From the NCBI GenBank assembly GCA_905220665.1, contig CAJNAR010000052.1, positions 1-55,324 on the forward strand: 55,324 nucleotides of DNA, read 5' to 3'. The notes beneath the pieces were generated by a model. It saw only the letters and a program-made list of their open reading frames with translations. It was not told the DNA's origin and searched no databases. Source of the stretch: Albugo candida (taxonomy: Eukaryota; Oomycota; Peronosporomycetes; Albuginales; Albuginaceae). Made by a program: the position numbers and the translations under genes. Below are positions 30,683 to 41,297 of this stretch, one piece after another (position 1 is the first letter of the stretch; each line of letters opens with the position of its first letter).

Positions 30683-31426
30683 TCACATTCCTCCATTCAC
30701 ATAAAGCTCCTGTCCTGTGATCAATTTCGATTCTCTCTTTGCAAAAAATAACGCGACATCAGCAATTTCTTCAGGAAGACCCACACGACCCAATGCGATA
30801 CTTTGTTGAAACATTTTACGATGCTCTTCCGACGCCATGCGATCTGCAAGCATATCCGTGTCAATTGGACCTGGTGAGATCGCATTCACAGTAATATTTC
30901 TACTTCCAAGTTCCATTGCCAAATGCTTTGCTAATTGTGTCACCGCTCCTTTCGAAGCGCCATACACACTTTCCAAAGATGACATCAGTTTTGTTGCAGT
31001 CGAAGAGATTAAAATGATACGTCCATCGCTATTGGAAGCAATTCGCTTTCCTGCTTCACGGGCGGTGTAAAAGGCGCCGTACACATTCGTTTTGAAAATA
31101 TGATCAAATTCTTCATCAGAGGTTTCCAGCAACGGCTTTCGAAGTAAAACGCCCGCAGATGCGACAACGATATCAATTTTACCAAAATGCTCTTCGACAC
31201 GATCGAATACCGCGGAAATGGATTCCGAGTCACTGACATTTGCTTGACAACATATCGCTTTCCCTCCATTTCGCTCAATTTCACTGACAACATTTTCCGC
31301 TGCTTTTTCAGAAGAATTGTAATGAACCGCTACCGATGCGCCTTCCGATGCGAAGCGCAATGCGATCGCTTTTCCAATTCCTCGCGATCCGCCAGTGATC
31401 ACAGCCACTTTTCCTTCAAGCGCCAT
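30683..31426 (-). CDS. Short-chain dehydrogenase/reductase, FabG-like
   Basis: 247 residues, one exon, the typical length of a classical SDR. TGGSRGIG at 11-18 is the dinucleotide-binding glycine motif. The Ser is in ILISST near 140-145, and the catalytic YGASK is at about 155-159. NAISPGPIDTDM and the C-terminal ITGQELYVNGGM fit 3-oxoacyl-ACP reductase/glucose dehydrogenase-like members, with NADP(H) suggested by the Arg in the first motif and HYNSSEKAA. The usual NNAG is VASAG here. There is no targeting peptide, so it is likely cytosolic. Substrate cannot be assigned. It lies about 180 bp downstream of the cystathionine beta-lyase on the same strand. Its bacterial look makes horizontal origin possible but unproven. 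Confidence 0.9.
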   Translation of the reverse strand: MALEGKVAVITGGSRGIGKAIALRFASEGASVAVHYNSSEKAAENVVSEIERNGGKAICCQANVSDSESISAVFDRVEEHFGKIDIVVASAGVLLRKPLLETSDEEFDHIFKTNVYGAFYTAREAGKRIASNSDGRIILISSTATKLMSSLESVYGASKGAVTQLAKHLAMELGSRNITVNAISPGPIDTDMLADRMASEEHRKMFQQSIALGRVGLPEEIADVALFFAKRESKLITGQELYVNGGM

Positions 31427-31601
31427 CGAAATAGAAACTGAAAGTAAATAAAATTAAAACAATTAATTTTCGCATATGAGAAAAAATGTTTGCGACACGA
31501 AAGCATTGTAACGAAATGAGAACACTGCGTCGCTATTACTTCTTAGGAACGGAGTGGAATGCAATATCAAAATTCAAACTTTCGACTCTAAAGCTCAAAA
31601 C

Positions 31602-33209
31602 TCAACGCTCAAAGCTTTGGAATGCGTGTGCGAGATCGCGAATCAAATCTTTAGGATCTTCGACGCCAATAGACAATCGGATTAAATCTTCAGGGAACGC
31701 TCGCGCTTTACGCACTTGTTCGGGAATACTCGCATGTGACATCGCGCCGGGTAATGAGATCAATGAATTGACACTTCCAAAGCTGACAGTGATTTTGAAC
31801 AATTTCGTGACACTGACAATATGTTGTGAGAATGCCAATGAATTCGTTTGAAAACATATCACTGAACCGCATCCACGCGCTTGTGACATATGAATTTGTC
31901 GATCGATTGCATCTTTCGGCAAAAGATTTGTGTAATAGACTTTTGTCACTTGCGGATGATCGAATAGGAAATCTGCGATTTGCATTGCATTTTCTTGTGC
32001 TTTCAATACGCGTAGACTCATTGTTTTAATTCCACGAAGAATAAGCCAACAGTCAAAAGGCGAGAGTCCCGTTCCTTCGGCGTTTTGGTAGAAATATATC
32101 TCACGTGCAATTTCGGGTGTTTTTGTAATAACAATTCCCGACATTGTGTCACTATGTCCGCAAATGAATTTCGTCGCTGAATGAACGACAATATCGGCAC
32201 CTAACGGAATGGGATTTTGGAGAATTGGGCTCATCATAGTGTTATCGATTGAGAGTAAGGCTCCGAATTGGTGTGTGACGTTTGCCAATTGTTCGATATC
32301 ACATACTCTTTGCATCGGATTCGTTGGCGATTCCATCATAACGAGTTTTGTGGTGTTCGAAATGGCAGAAGCGAGTCGTTTGGGTCCATTCTCACCCGAC
32401 AAGTCGACGTATTGGACGCGGATTCCATTTTTACTGACGACTTGACTCAGTAACCGGTATGTACCGCCGTACGAATCGTCCGATAAAATGATTTCATCGC
32501 CTGAATTGGCCAAACGAGAGACAGCAGAGAGTGCAGCCATTCCGCTTGTGAATGCAAACGAACGACAGCCACCTTCCAATTCCGCCATTTGACGCTCTAA
32601 AGCCGCGCGTGTTGGATTTCCTGATCTTGTGTAGTCGTAGACCGAAAATGTTGTGGCAGAAGGTTGCGCGAAGGTGGAGGTTTGATAAATTGGCATCGTA
32701 ACAGCACCGTGCGGGTCGTCCGAACAAGGATCGAAATGTACCAATTTCGTATCGATTGTCAGTTCGGTATTATCGGTTTTATCGGTATGATCCGAATCAG
32801 AAACATTGCTCAGATTCAGATCGGCTAAATAGCCATTCAGATCCGATCGGATGCCACGTGGAATTTCTGATTCTTTGAGTAATTCATGTCGCGGTACGAA
32901 TATTTTTTCCATCTCTTCCGAGTCGCCAGAGACGATCTGAGTCACATAACTGCGTTCCAACATCGATTCTAATCGTGAGGCAAGCACATTTGCGTTCTCG
33001 GAAGCGTCCTTTTGATTTGAATGGGTATTTTGGTGAGAATCAGGACGCTTCACCACACGAGCGCGCTCATCACGCAGGATCTTTTCAGCCTGAAAGAATT
33101 CACGGGTGCGTAGATAGTCACATACGAGATCGAATACTTCCGTCTCTCCCACATTCTGTCGAGAAACGTCGCCAGAAGAAGCGCTCGGATGTAACGCGTC
33201 TGAAGACAT
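31602..33209 (-). CDS. Cystathionine beta-lyase with N-terminal LisH-like extension
   Basis: A 535-residue product from the ATG at 33209; an in-frame ATG at 33320 would add 37 mostly hydrophobic residues. About 155-535 is a full Cys/Met-metabolism PLP enzyme: YDYTRSGNPTR, FTSGMAALSAV, SIDNTMMSPIL, SATKFICGHSD with the PLP Lys at 347, NAEGTGLSPFDCWLILRGIKTM and SHASIP. These segments match plant-type cystathionine beta-lyase, which splits cystathionine to homocysteine, pyruvate and ammonia in methionine synthesis. The extra N-terminal 155 residues contain VFDLVCDYLRTREFFQAEKIL at 25-45, a LisH-like dimerisation helix pair, then a Ser/Asp-rich linker. This fusion is not usual for the family. 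It is divergently arranged with the desaturase gene (about 280 bp between starts). Confidence 0.9.
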   Translation of the reverse strand: MSSDALHPSASSGDVSRQNVGETEVFDLVCDYLRTREFFQAEKILRDERARVVKRPDSHQNTHSNQKDASENANVLASRLESMLERSYVTQIVSGDSEEMEKIFVPRHELLKESEIPRGIRSDLNGYLADLNLSNVSDSDHTDKTDNTELTIDTKLVHFDPCSDDPHGAVTMPIYQTSTFAQPSATTFSVYDYTRSGNPTRAALERQMAELEGGCRSFAFTSGMAALSAVSRLANSGDEIILSDDSYGGTYRLLSQVVSKNGIRVQYVDLSGENGPKRLASAISNTTKLVMMESPTNPMQRVCDIEQLANVTHQFGALLSIDNTMMSPILQNPIPLGADIVVHSATKFICGHSDTMSGIVITKTPEIAREIYFYQNAEGTGLSPFDCWLILRGIKTMSLRVLKAQENAMQIADFLFDHPQVTKVYYTNLLPKDAIDRQIHMSQARGCGSVICFQTNSLAFSQHIVSVTKLFKITVSFGSVNSLISLPGAMSHASIPEQVRKARAFPEDLIRLSIGVEDPKDLIRDLAHAFQSFER

Positions 33210-33492
33210 TTTCGAATCGCTTTTTGTCACTGAGAATTGTATACTGATCAGAATCAGATGTAGTATACATAACTCGTGTATAAGATAGGAGTGACTAAAC
33301 AGATGCAACATCACTTTCATAACTGAAAGTCATCAGTTAAATGGAAAAAAAGGCCAGTTTTGAATTGTCACACTGTCCACTTTTGTGAATAATTAATTTT
33401 GATATCCGCCTATTCACAGGCTGGTAACGAACAGTCGTACCACCTTAATAAAAGCGCACTTTTTTTTGCTTCCATTGCATTGACGACTGAAA
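33210..33492. promoter_or_regulatory. Divergent intergenic promoter region (lyase / desaturase)
   Basis: About 280 bp separate the divergent start codons (less if the upstream ATG at 33320 is used). It must contain both promoters unless transcripts are polycistronic. I see no convincing TATA box or oomycete initiator consensus. Confidence 0.4.
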
Positions 33493-34536
33493 ATGTGTCA
33501 AGAACGCAAGCCCGAGAAGCTGACACGCCACGCGACGTTGAGTGCTGTTCAACTGAACACATCCATCACACCAAAAGAAGATTTCTATTGGGTCGGGACG
33601 GATGAGCCACATGCAACCCGTCGAAAATTAATACTCGCAAAGTATCCGGAAATAAAAAAACTCTTTGGTCACTGTCCAATGACTAAATACGTTGCAGCGA
33701 GTATTGTAATTCTTCAAACATTGATATCCTCTCAAGCACGTTGGATGTCGTGGCCAGTTTTTCTCGTCCTATCTTATATCATTGGTGGTACGTGTCATCA
33801 TATATTGGTACTTGCAATGCACGAATTGGCACACAATTTGGGATTCAAAAAGATGGTTCATAACCGCGTATACTCATTGTTTGTGACCGGTCCTCTCGTA
33901 TTCCCTGCAGCAATTTCATTCAAAGGATATCATTTGGAACATCATCGATATCAAGGTGAAGACGGTGTCGATGCAGATGTACCGACGGAATGGGAAGGTC
34001 GAGTTTTCAACACCAGCTTCAGAAAACTCATTTTTCTTACTGTGCAAGTTATATTTTACACATTGCGTCCTTGTATTGTGATCCCTAGAGCATTGGGACG
34101 TTGGCATGTGTATAATATACTATCATCCGTCGTATATGACGCTAGTGTATACGCATTGGGTGGATTTCCTGCAATTTCTTATCTTCTGATGAGTACATTT
34201 TGGAGTGGTGGATTGCATCCATTGGCGGCACATTTCATATCTGAGCATTACGTATTCGCAGAAGGTCATGAGACGTACTCGTATTATGGTATTTTGAACA
34301 AGATATCCTTCAATGTCGGCTACCACAACGAGCATCATGATTTTCCATTCATCCCGGGCTCTCGTCTTCCTCAAGTGAGGCAAATTGCGTCAGAGTTTTA
34401 CGACTGTCTCCCGCATCATACATCTTGGTTACGTGTTATGTACGAATTCATCACGAATCCATCGATTGGACCGTTCAGTCGAGTAAAACGAACGCGATTG
34501 GATGTTAATGAAAAGGCCAAGCTTCATTTTCAATAA
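33493..34536 (+). CDS. DES1: Sphingolipid delta-4 desaturase (dihydroceramide desaturase)
   Basis: 347 residues, single exon, the usual family length. An N-terminal FYWVGTDEPHATRRKLILAKYPEIKKLFG segment (about 31-59) is characteristic of DES1 proteins. Three histidine boxes bind the di-iron centre: HELAHN at 110-115, HLEHH at 147-151 and NVGYHNEHHDFP at 274-285, with GGLHPLAAHFISEH before the last. Hydrophobic membrane segments lie near 64-108, 125-143 and 178-245. It introduces the 4,5-trans double bond of sphingoid bases, converting dihydroceramide to ceramide at the ER. It runs convergently into RPB2 with 144 bp between stop codons. Recognition is strong; bifunctional C4-hydroxylase activity cannot be excluded. 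Confidence 0.96.
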   Translation: MCQERKPEKLTRHATLSAVQLNTSITPKEDFYWVGTDEPHATRRKLILAKYPEIKKLFGHCPMTKYVAASIVILQTLISSQARWMSWPVFLVLSYIIGGTCHHILVLAMHELAHNLGFKKMVHNRVYSLFVTGPLVFPAAISFKGYHLEHHRYQGEDGVDADVPTEWEGRVFNTSFRKLIFLTVQVIFYTLRPCIVIPRALGRWHVYNILSSVVYDASVYALGGFPAISYLLMSTFWSGGLHPLAAHFISEHYVFAEGHETYSYYGILNKISFNVGYHNEHHDFPFIPGSRLPQVRQIASEFYDCLPHHTSWLRVMYEFITNPSIGPFSRVKRTRLDVNEKAKLHFQ

Positions 34537-34680
34537 GTCGAGTGCGTGGAGTCTGCCTAGTTCAGTACTCTAGTGCCTCATTTTTAGTGCAGGTCAACCT
34601 GCTTTTATGTGCATCGTGTAGGTAGGGCTCACTGTATCCGTTCACAATTATATTCTTTTGCTTTAGCTTCCAGTTTCAAT

Positions 34681-37600
34681 CTAGTGTCTTACACTCAAAT
34701 TAGGATTCCCTAAGGTGAAAAGTCTTGGTGCGATTGACATTGCCATAAGTTCCTGAAATAACAATTTGCACGAATACGGAATATGCAATTGAGAAATTTG
34801 CGTTTTGTTTCGACAATTCCGGCACTCAAACGTCATTTTCCTCAAGTTTGCAATCGCAATAATTCCACAGATATCACAAACGTGAACGCGGTACGCATCC
34901 GAATTCGCAAATAATCGATCCATAAGGAAATTCGCTGATCCGTGTGAAATCAAACAATCTCGCTCCATTTCACCCATACGTAACCCTCCTTCCCGGGCTC
35001 TTCCCTCCATCGGTTGTCGCGTTAGCATTGTCACTGGACCGCGAGACCGCGAGTGTATTTTATCATCAACCATATGTTTTAACCGCTGATAGAATGTCGG
35101 TCCAATGAAAATCTGAGCGGTTAACGGTCGACCTGTGTGTCCACTATACAAGACCTCATTCCCATGTCGTTGGTACCCTAGGTTATGTAACGTATCCGCA
35201 ATCGCTTGCACTGTAACGTCTGTAAACGGAGTCGCATCGCCCTCGTCGCCCGTCTGTGCGGAAACTTTTCCCAATAAACACTCAATTAAGTGACCGACAG
35301 TCATTCGAGACGGAATTGCATGAGGATTCACTATAATGTCGGGTGTAATTCCTTCCAAAGTAAACGGCATATCTTCCTGTCGATAGGTCATTCCAATCGT
35401 TCCTTTTTGCCCGTGACGTGATGCAAATTTATCGCCAATTTGCGGAATTCGAATATTACGAAATCGTACTTTAGTGAATTTGAACCCATCGGCATTTGTA
35501 GTGAGCATCACACTGTCAATAATTCCATTCTCATGCGATCGTAACGACGTACTGGCATCCCGTTTCTGATGTCGTTGCTCCAATGAAGAGTCCTCACTCA
35601 CTGGAAGTGGTGATGTCTTCCCGATGATAATATCATTCCCACTAACACGTGTCCCAGGAGCCACTAAACCATCCGCATCTAGTTTATGATAACTGCCATG
35701 TCGTAATCCTAGGCAATTGTCGCGCGAAGGTTTCTCAAACTCTTCACAATTTGACACTAAAGCAGTTGCAGCAGATCCTCCATGCGGACTTTTATTCCTC
35801 TCTTGATCCACATAACATCGATAAAATGTCGATCGGAACAATCCACGATCAATCGCGCTCTGATTCATGATAAGCGAGTCTTCCTGATTGTATCCGGTGT
35901 ATGACGCAATTCCCACAATCGCATTGATTCCTGAAGGTAATTCTCTAAAATGTAGAAATTCCATCGCGCGAGTAGTAACCAGTGGTTTTTGAGGGTAATT
36001 GAGTACATTCGCCATTGTATCCATTCTCGCTCTAAAATTCGAACAATAAACGCCCATTGCCTGCTTTCCCATTGCTGATTGATACGTATTACGTGGCGAT
36101 TGATTGTGGTCAGGAAATGGGATAATACTCGCACAAATTCCCAATATCATCGACGGATGGATCTCACAATGTGTATACTGCTGTGTACCCAATCCGACAT
36201 CTTTTGGTTCCATCGCAATCATACAAACTTCTTCTTCTTCCGTATCAATTAACTCGACAACACCGTCTGTTAACAGGTTATGCCAGCGGTAATTTGTAAT
36301 TTTATGATTTTGTAGTTTGACCACTTGTTCCTTTTGTAATAATAATTGATTCTCTTCCACAATAAATAGCGGGCGACACACACGTCCCGCATCCGTGTAA
36401 ATTCTCAATTCTTTATTCATAAGGTCGCGAATCACAGACACCTCAGCATCGATATCCACACAGCGACGGAGAGAACGTAACGTTCGTACCAATTCATTCG
36501 GTTCGCGATGAACACCAACCCAATTCCCGTTCACAAAAATTTTGGTAGAATGCGGTATAATTTGAGGTTTTATTTCTTCCAGGTTCTCAGTCGCCCATTC
36601 CTCAAGAAACTCTAAAATAGGAGCTTGAGGGGATCCAACTGAAATGTATGCCATCAACGCGAGATTTTTAACCAATCCGACCGCTTGTCCTTCGGGCGTT
36701 TCTGCTGGACATATCATTCCCCAATGTGTGTTATGAAGCTGTCGAGGTTGCGCTTGTTTTCCTTCACGTCCGAGCGGAGTGTTGAGACGACGTAAATGAG
36801 ACAATGACGATGCATATGTCAATCGATTCAATACTTGAGACACACCAGCTTTCGATGCGGTTTTTTGCATTCCCCAATTCCCAGTTGCGAGTGAGTACCG
36901 TAAACCATTTGTTATTGTTCGTGAGCGAATAGCAAGTGTTAAATTGAAATCTTTTCCATTGTCGACGCATTTTTGAAGATACGATTTCACATCTTTGGTC
37001 AATTTCTTGAATAAAATTCGGAAAAGACTTCCAAGCAGTGGACCCGCAAGATCAAGTCTTTTATTACCATAATGATCACGATCGTCTTCACCAATTCGAC
37101 CCAATGAGCACATTAATAATTTGTGGACCACATACCCCAGGAAATACGCTTTTTTAGTCTCATTGTGATCTTCGACGCCGACATGGGGCAGCATTTCCTT
37201 TTGAAGAATATCCTGAGCATATCGGATCCGATCGGCTTTGCTCACATTAATCGCACTCCCTCGTCGCCCAATAAAATCCAATGCGACTTCCTGTTCTTGT
37301 ATAACAAACGCTTCTTCCAAAGACGGTTTGAATCGTTCCATTAACTCGATATCACTGAAATCATAACAGATATGTTCGAGAATTTCTCGATCCGCCACAA
37401 AGCCTAATGCTCGGAAAATAATGACAACTGGAATATCTTGACGAATGTATGGGATAACAGCTCGAATTTGATTCCCACTAATAGCGGATTTCCCACCACT
37501 TCGCTGATACATTTGCACATACATTGTGCTGGTGGGTCGAACACCATGTTCCACGTGCGATCGCGTCTCACAGACCCAGCTGTACTTTGAAACACCACTC

Positions 37601-38289
37601 TTCCGGAAGCAATACACGTGATTATTACTCATTCGTTCTTGTGCGATTAATACTTTTTCACTTCCATTAATCAGAAAGTAACCGCCTTGATCATAAACAC
37701 ATTCATTCAGTTCGGTTAATTCCTTGTCTGTTTTATGTGTTAGTACACAATATTGGGATCGAAGCATAATGGGAACCATTCCAATGAATTCTTTGGGTGT
37801 TTCGACTTGATCGTATGGCTCCATTTCTTCGATTTTCGTAGGTCCAGTTGGATTGGCTTGGAATTTCTGACATATCACATCAACATACAACGGCGCCGAA
37901 TATGTGAGATTCCGGAGACGTGCTTCATGTGGAAACATAACACTTGTGGATCCATCTGCTTCGGTCATAGTTGGCTTGGAGAGATAAATTTGTCCGAATT
38001 GAATTACATAAATAGTATCAGTCGCTGCTTTGGCTTGGCCGGGTGTATACTGTGCTTCAGGATTGATTCGAATATGACGAGAATCATCGACGAGTTCCTG
38101 CATTGTGTTTTGTATAAATTCATCAAAAGAATCCAATTGCTGTCTAACGAGTCCTTTTTCTTCGAAATAACTGCTGATGACAGCCCACGCATCTTCTTGT
38201 GAAACAGAGGAGCCCAATAGTCCTTGTGTGTTGACAGCGTTTGTAGAAGAGACAAAATTGTCATCGTCTTGTGCATCCATCCACGCCAT
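34681..38289 (-). CDS. RPB2: DNA-directed RNA polymerase II second-largest subunit
   Basis: 1202 residues in one exon with the ATG at 38289, close to yeast and human lengths. Landmarks in order: the protrusion near 25-60 ([23 protein letters not shown]), [19 protein letters not shown] (lobe/protrusion junction), the fork region with [20 protein letters not shown], hybrid-binding [40 protein letters not shown], and [26 protein letters not shown] clamp sequence. A C-terminal zinc site reads CDICG ... [18 protein letters not shown] and the C-terminal anchor identify the Pol II rather than Pol I or III paralogue. Together with RPB1 it forms the catalytic core in the nucleus. Its intactness shows the region is euchromatic single-copy sequence. 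Confidence 0.97.
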   Translation of the reverse strand: MAWMDAQDDDNFVSSTNAVNTQGLLGSSVSQEDAWAVISSYFEEKGLVRQQLDSFDEFIQNTMQELVDDSRHIRINPEAQYTPGQAKAATDTIYVIQFGQIYLSKPTMTEADGSTSVMFPHEARLRNLTYSAPLYVDVICQKFQANPTGPTKIEEMEPYDQVETPKEFIGMVPIMLRSQYCVLTHKTDKELTELNECVYDQGGYFLINGSEKVLIAQERMSNNHVYCFRKSGVSKYSWVCETRSHVEHGVRPTSTMYVQMYQRSGGKSAISGNQIRAVIPYIRQDIPVVIIFRALGFVADREILEHICYDFSDIELMERFKPSLEEAFVIQEQEVALDFIGRRGSAINVSKADRIRYAQDILQKEMLPHVGVEDHNETKKAYFLGYVVHKLLMCSLGRIGEDDRDHYGNKRLDLAGPLLGSLFRILFKKLTKDVKSYLQKCVDNGKDFNLTLAIRSRTITNGLRYSLATGNWGMQKTASKAGVSQVLNRLTYASSLSHLRRLNTPLGREGKQAQPRQLHNTHWGMICPAETPEGQAVGLVKNLALMAYISVGSPQAPILEFLEEWATENLEEIKPQIIPHSTKIFVNGNWVGVHREPNELVRTLRSLRRCVDIDAEVSVIRDLMNKELRIYTDAGRVCRPLFIVEENQLLLQKEQVVKLQNHKITNYRWHNLLTDGVVELIDTEEEEVCMIAMEPKDVGLGTQQYTHCEIHPSMILGICASIIPFPDHNQSPRNTYQSAMGKQAMGVYCSNFRARMDTMANVLNYPQKPLVTTRAMEFLHFRELPSGINAIVGIASYTGYNQEDSLIMNQSAIDRGLFRSTFYRCYVDQERNKSPHGGSAATALVSNCEEFEKPSRDNCLGLRHGSYHKLDADGLVAPGTRVSGNDIIIGKTSPLPVSEDSSLEQRHQKRDASTSLRSHENGIIDSVMLTTNADGFKFTKVRFRNIRIPQIGDKFASRHGQKGTIGMTYRQEDMPFTLEGITPDIIVNPHAIPSRMTVGHLIECLLGKVSAQTGDEGDATPFTDVTVQAIADTLHNLGYQRHGNEVLYSGHTGRPLTAQIFIGPTFYQRLKHMVDDKIHSRSRGPVTMLTRQPMEGRAREGGLRMGEMERDCLISHGSANFLMDRLFANSDAYRVHVCDICGIIAIANLRKMTFECRNCRNKTQISQLHIPYSCKLLFQELMAMSIAPRLFTLGNPNLSVRH

Positions 38290-38551
38290 AATTCAATGCG
38301 GTTTGAATCGAATGGATGTTTTGAGATCGGAAGGCGCAAATGCGTCGCAGAAAACAAAACAGCGGATTCTCCCTATTGCTTCGTTACCAGTACTTACCAG
38401 TACAATACCGGTATGTACCGGTATTTTGCTGACTAGTAAAAGCGAAAAGTTCGGAATCTTTTTCCTTTTTAAATTCCGCCATTTGTTCCGTGGTATAGGG
38501 CACTTTGCAGCGCTTTACTCACACCACATCGGGTCTTCCCATCATCCTTCA
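38290..38551. promoter_or_regulatory. Divergent intergenic promoter region (RPB2 / CH-domain gene)
   Basis: 262 bp between the divergent starts. A small tandem of TACCAGTAC/TACCGGTAT words at about 38388-38425 (GTACTTACCAGTACAATACCGG...) is the only structure noticed and might bind a dimeric factor; that is speculation. Confidence 0.35.
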
Positions 38552-40537
38552 ATGATATCAAATAACAGTCAGCGTATTCCGGGGCTTATAGACTCTTCTC
38601 GAGCATCACAAAGTGATCCTTCCGCTTCGATTGAATGGATGCACTATGAGCTGCTGCAGGCGTCCGATACCTTTTCGTCTGATTCGAAACTTCCGTGGAA
38701 ACAGGTCCTCCAATCGTTATCCTCACATATTCAAATGTCAGAAAAGGCAAACAATCAATGGGAACGTATCAATTTGTATGAAATTCTTCGCGATGGAAAA
38801 TGTTTATACCTTTTAGCATTTGCAATTCAGAAGAGCGGACGTTGCTCGATTCAAGATGAAGGGCTCCAACGTCGAGTGTTTAAAGCTACAGTACAGCGCT
38901 CGCTGGTGAAGAACTCGACATTTCACTGTATGGAACGAGTGCAATTATTTCTTCGATGGTGTCGGGAATTGGTGCATTTAGAAGAGCATTTGATATTTAC
39001 AAATGTTCAGCTGCTGGAAGAAAAAAACGAACAAGCGATATGCAGCTGTTTAGACGCACTTCGACATCGTTTCGACGTGCGAAATGCGTCCCCAAATGTC
39101 CAAAATCCCGCGGAAGAAGAAGAAGAAGTATTGCCTCAAGACGATGAGAGTATACTCAAAGACCTCAACGTATTTGAGGAAAGGCAATTGGCTGATGAGG
39201 ATGCAGGTATTTCGAATACGAGTCAGTCGACTCGAAGTGGGCGGTTGGGAATGTTTTTGAATCGTTTTACGAGCAAATCGGTCAAAATGTTGAAAGAGAG
39301 TGTATCGAGTCCAAAATTGATTCAAGGAACAGTGATTCCTCAAGAGGATAATCAAGAAAGCAATTGTGAGGGACTTCGATTTGATTCTTTGGAAAGTGAT
39401 AGTGAGCACGCGGAATGTGTTGACGAGAAAGAGTGTTTCAGCGTTGAATCTATTCAAAATCAAGTGAATCCCGTACAAAGATCGCTGGCTCGACGTCCAT
39501 CTAAACTCGCGGCTTTTCTCGCAACGATGCCAATGCCTCAAAATGCGACAGTCATTGTTAGTGCTAATGTCCCTCATGACACAAACGCGAGAGAAAGAGA
39601 AGTGGAAAGTGAAGTGGACGATAACACCGATACGGAAGGATCTGAAGGACATGTTGAAGCATTATGTGATGGCGATGTCACGTCCTCTGAGCGAGATACA
39701 CTTCGCAGTGATATCGAAAGTGAGACTCAAGAAGATGAGGATCTCGACATGAAAGACGCTCAAGTGGAAGCAGAAGATGAAGATGAAGAACGAGAGGAAG
39801 AGGAAGAAGAAGAAGAAGCCGATGTATCAGAGACCAAGATATATGACAATTCCATTGACTTCCATCAAGATTCGGAAAGTGATAACCAACGTCCTAAGGA
39901 ATCAATACCCGCAAATCCTCAAGAATTCATTTGCAACGCAAAGACTGCGCAAAGCGTCAAAAAGGACGATACGAAAGTATCATATGAGATCGAGCAATAC
40001 GCCCCATTGCTAGAGGAACGAATGGATGATACGTCAAGTCGCAAAGAGAGTGATTCGATCGATGAGCAAGAAACTGTGATTCTCTCGGTGAATGGTGAAG
40101 TTTCTATTGATACGTCAAATTCTGTTTCTAAAGCGATGGAATCGAATATGATCGACGAAACAGTCCACGAATGCATTTCTTTAGCAAAGGAAGCCATTGA
40201 GACGGAAGAGATTCCTTCCCCGCATGCAAAAGAGAAAATTCCCTCCGAATTGAATACTCTGAGAGATCAATTGAGGGAAGATCGGATTGGGTTTGAGAGG
40301 GAACGTGAGGAATTCCGAAATGAAATTTCAAAAATGGAAAATGAACGGTTTATATTAGAGAACGCGGTGAAGCGACAAAGTGAGAGTGTTGCTAAATTGA
40401 AAGTGAATTTGAGTGTATCCGAAAGAGAAAAGAAAGTGGCAATGGAAAATGAAGAAGCGGCACGTTATGCAGCGAAAATTGCATTTGAAGCGCGGGATCA
40501 AATTGAACTTCAATTGCGTCAAATGAAAACGCAATAG
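38552..40537 (+). CDS. Calponin-homology-like protein with acidic middle and C-terminal coiled coil
   Basis: 661 residues from the ATG at 38552. The open frame extends upstream to 38177, but that part overlaps the RPB2 start and reads as non-coding. Residues about 65-165 resemble a calponin-homology domain: LYEILRDGKCLYLL, ERVQLFLRWCRELVHLEEHLIFTNVQLLEEKNEQAI and CSCLDALRHRF. A basic segment (GRLGMFLNRFTSKSVKML) and ARRPSKLAAFLATMP follow, then a strongly acidic stretch of Glu/Asp runs (about 385-430). The last 110 residues form an uninterrupted charged coiled coil. Such proteins commonly bind actin or microtubules. Part of the middle (39222-39745) has been copied to 48470-49012. Confidence 0.8.
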   Translation: MISNNSQRIPGLIDSSRASQSDPSASIEWMHYELLQASDTFSSDSKLPWKQVLQSLSSHIQMSEKANNQWERINLYEILRDGKCLYLLAFAIQKSGRCSIQDEGLQRRVFKATVQRSLVKNSTFHCMERVQLFLRWCRELVHLEEHLIFTNVQLLEEKNEQAICSCLDALRHRFDVRNASPNVQNPAEEEEEVLPQDDESILKDLNVFEERQLADEDAGISNTSQSTRSGRLGMFLNRFTSKSVKMLKESVSSPKLIQGTVIPQEDNQESNCEGLRFDSLESDSEHAECVDEKECFSVESIQNQVNPVQRSLARRPSKLAAFLATMPMPQNATVIVSANVPHDTNAREREVESEVDDNTDTEGSEGHVEALCDGDVTSSERDTLRSDIESETQEDEDLDMKDAQVEAEDEDEEREEEEEEEEADVSETKIYDNSIDFHQDSESDNQRPKESIPANPQEFICNAKTAQSVKKDDTKVSYEIEQYAPLLEERMDDTSSRKESDSIDEQETVILSVNGEVSIDTSNSVSKAMESNMIDETVHECISLAKEAIETEEIPSPHAKEKIPSELNTLRDQLREDRIGFEREREEFRNEISKMENERFILENAVKRQSESVAKLKVNLSVSEREKKVAMENEEAARYAAKIAFEARDQIELQLRQMKTQ

Positions 40538-41297
40538 AAGAATGTTTGTATGATTGATTAGAAATAAGCTGTTTTTGAATTATTGGCAGAAGATAATAAT
40601 TTACGAAAGAGTATATCCTTCCTAGATGTATATTCGAAAGCGAAGGGACCTATTTCTCGTCCGATTGGAATGCTTTGGTGGCAAAGTACGTTTAGCCTGT
40701 GAGTAGAGCACTGCCAGGGGCAGAGAATTTGCCAATCGCGCTCAAGTCGGTTACGATTCAGCATTACGCAGTAGAATCTCTATGCTTCGTTTCCATGACG
40801 CTGCTAGTCGGCCGTATTTACGCTTCATGATCTAGGACTTGATGCTGCTGAAACCTAATAATTTAGAAATCACGCGATGCATTTTCAAGTCAATTATGAG
40901 ATAAAGGATACTAAAATCAAAAGCTGTATGACTGAATCTGCTCGTTTAGATACTCACAGTCTGTAAGCCTCTCCGTAACTATGTTCTTGTACATCCGATC
41001 CAATCACTGGCTCAACTTTGTTCGATGCTTCCAGAGTGACCGATACCGACACTTATACCAAGCATATCGTTACTCTCACTATCACACAAATGTATTTGCA
41101 TTCAAATGAATAAAAAACGATACATAAATGCTGTTGTAAAGCGATGGATACGTATCGAACGATCTCTGAAAGTAACACATGCGCTCGTGGGGGACGCACA
41201 CCGCTAAGAAACTCATCTCATTATAAAATTCATGATTTCTGATCCGCTTAAGTACGAAACGTGGCTTTATCATTTGATACGATAGATTCAGTGAAGA
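40538..41297. other. Intergenic, nothing recognised
   Basis: About 760 bp with only frames of 60-70 codons. Nothing here is shared with the flank of the second CCG copy: similarity between the two copies starts sharply at about 41298. Confidence 0.5.

Noticed and set aside
33210..33320. A hydrophobic targeting peptide on the cystathionine beta-lyase
   Set aside because: An in-frame ATG exists at 33320, but the segment would sit before a LisH-like, non-secretory domain and intrudes on the short divergent promoter; left as an alternative only.
37753..38202. A 149-codon plus-strand gene inside RPB2
   Set aside because: Antisense shadow of a strongly conserved coding sequence.
38177..38551. An upstream start for the calponin-homology gene
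   Set aside because: It would overlap the RPB2 start codon by about 110 bp and the added sequence has no domain character; the ATG at 38552 is preferred.
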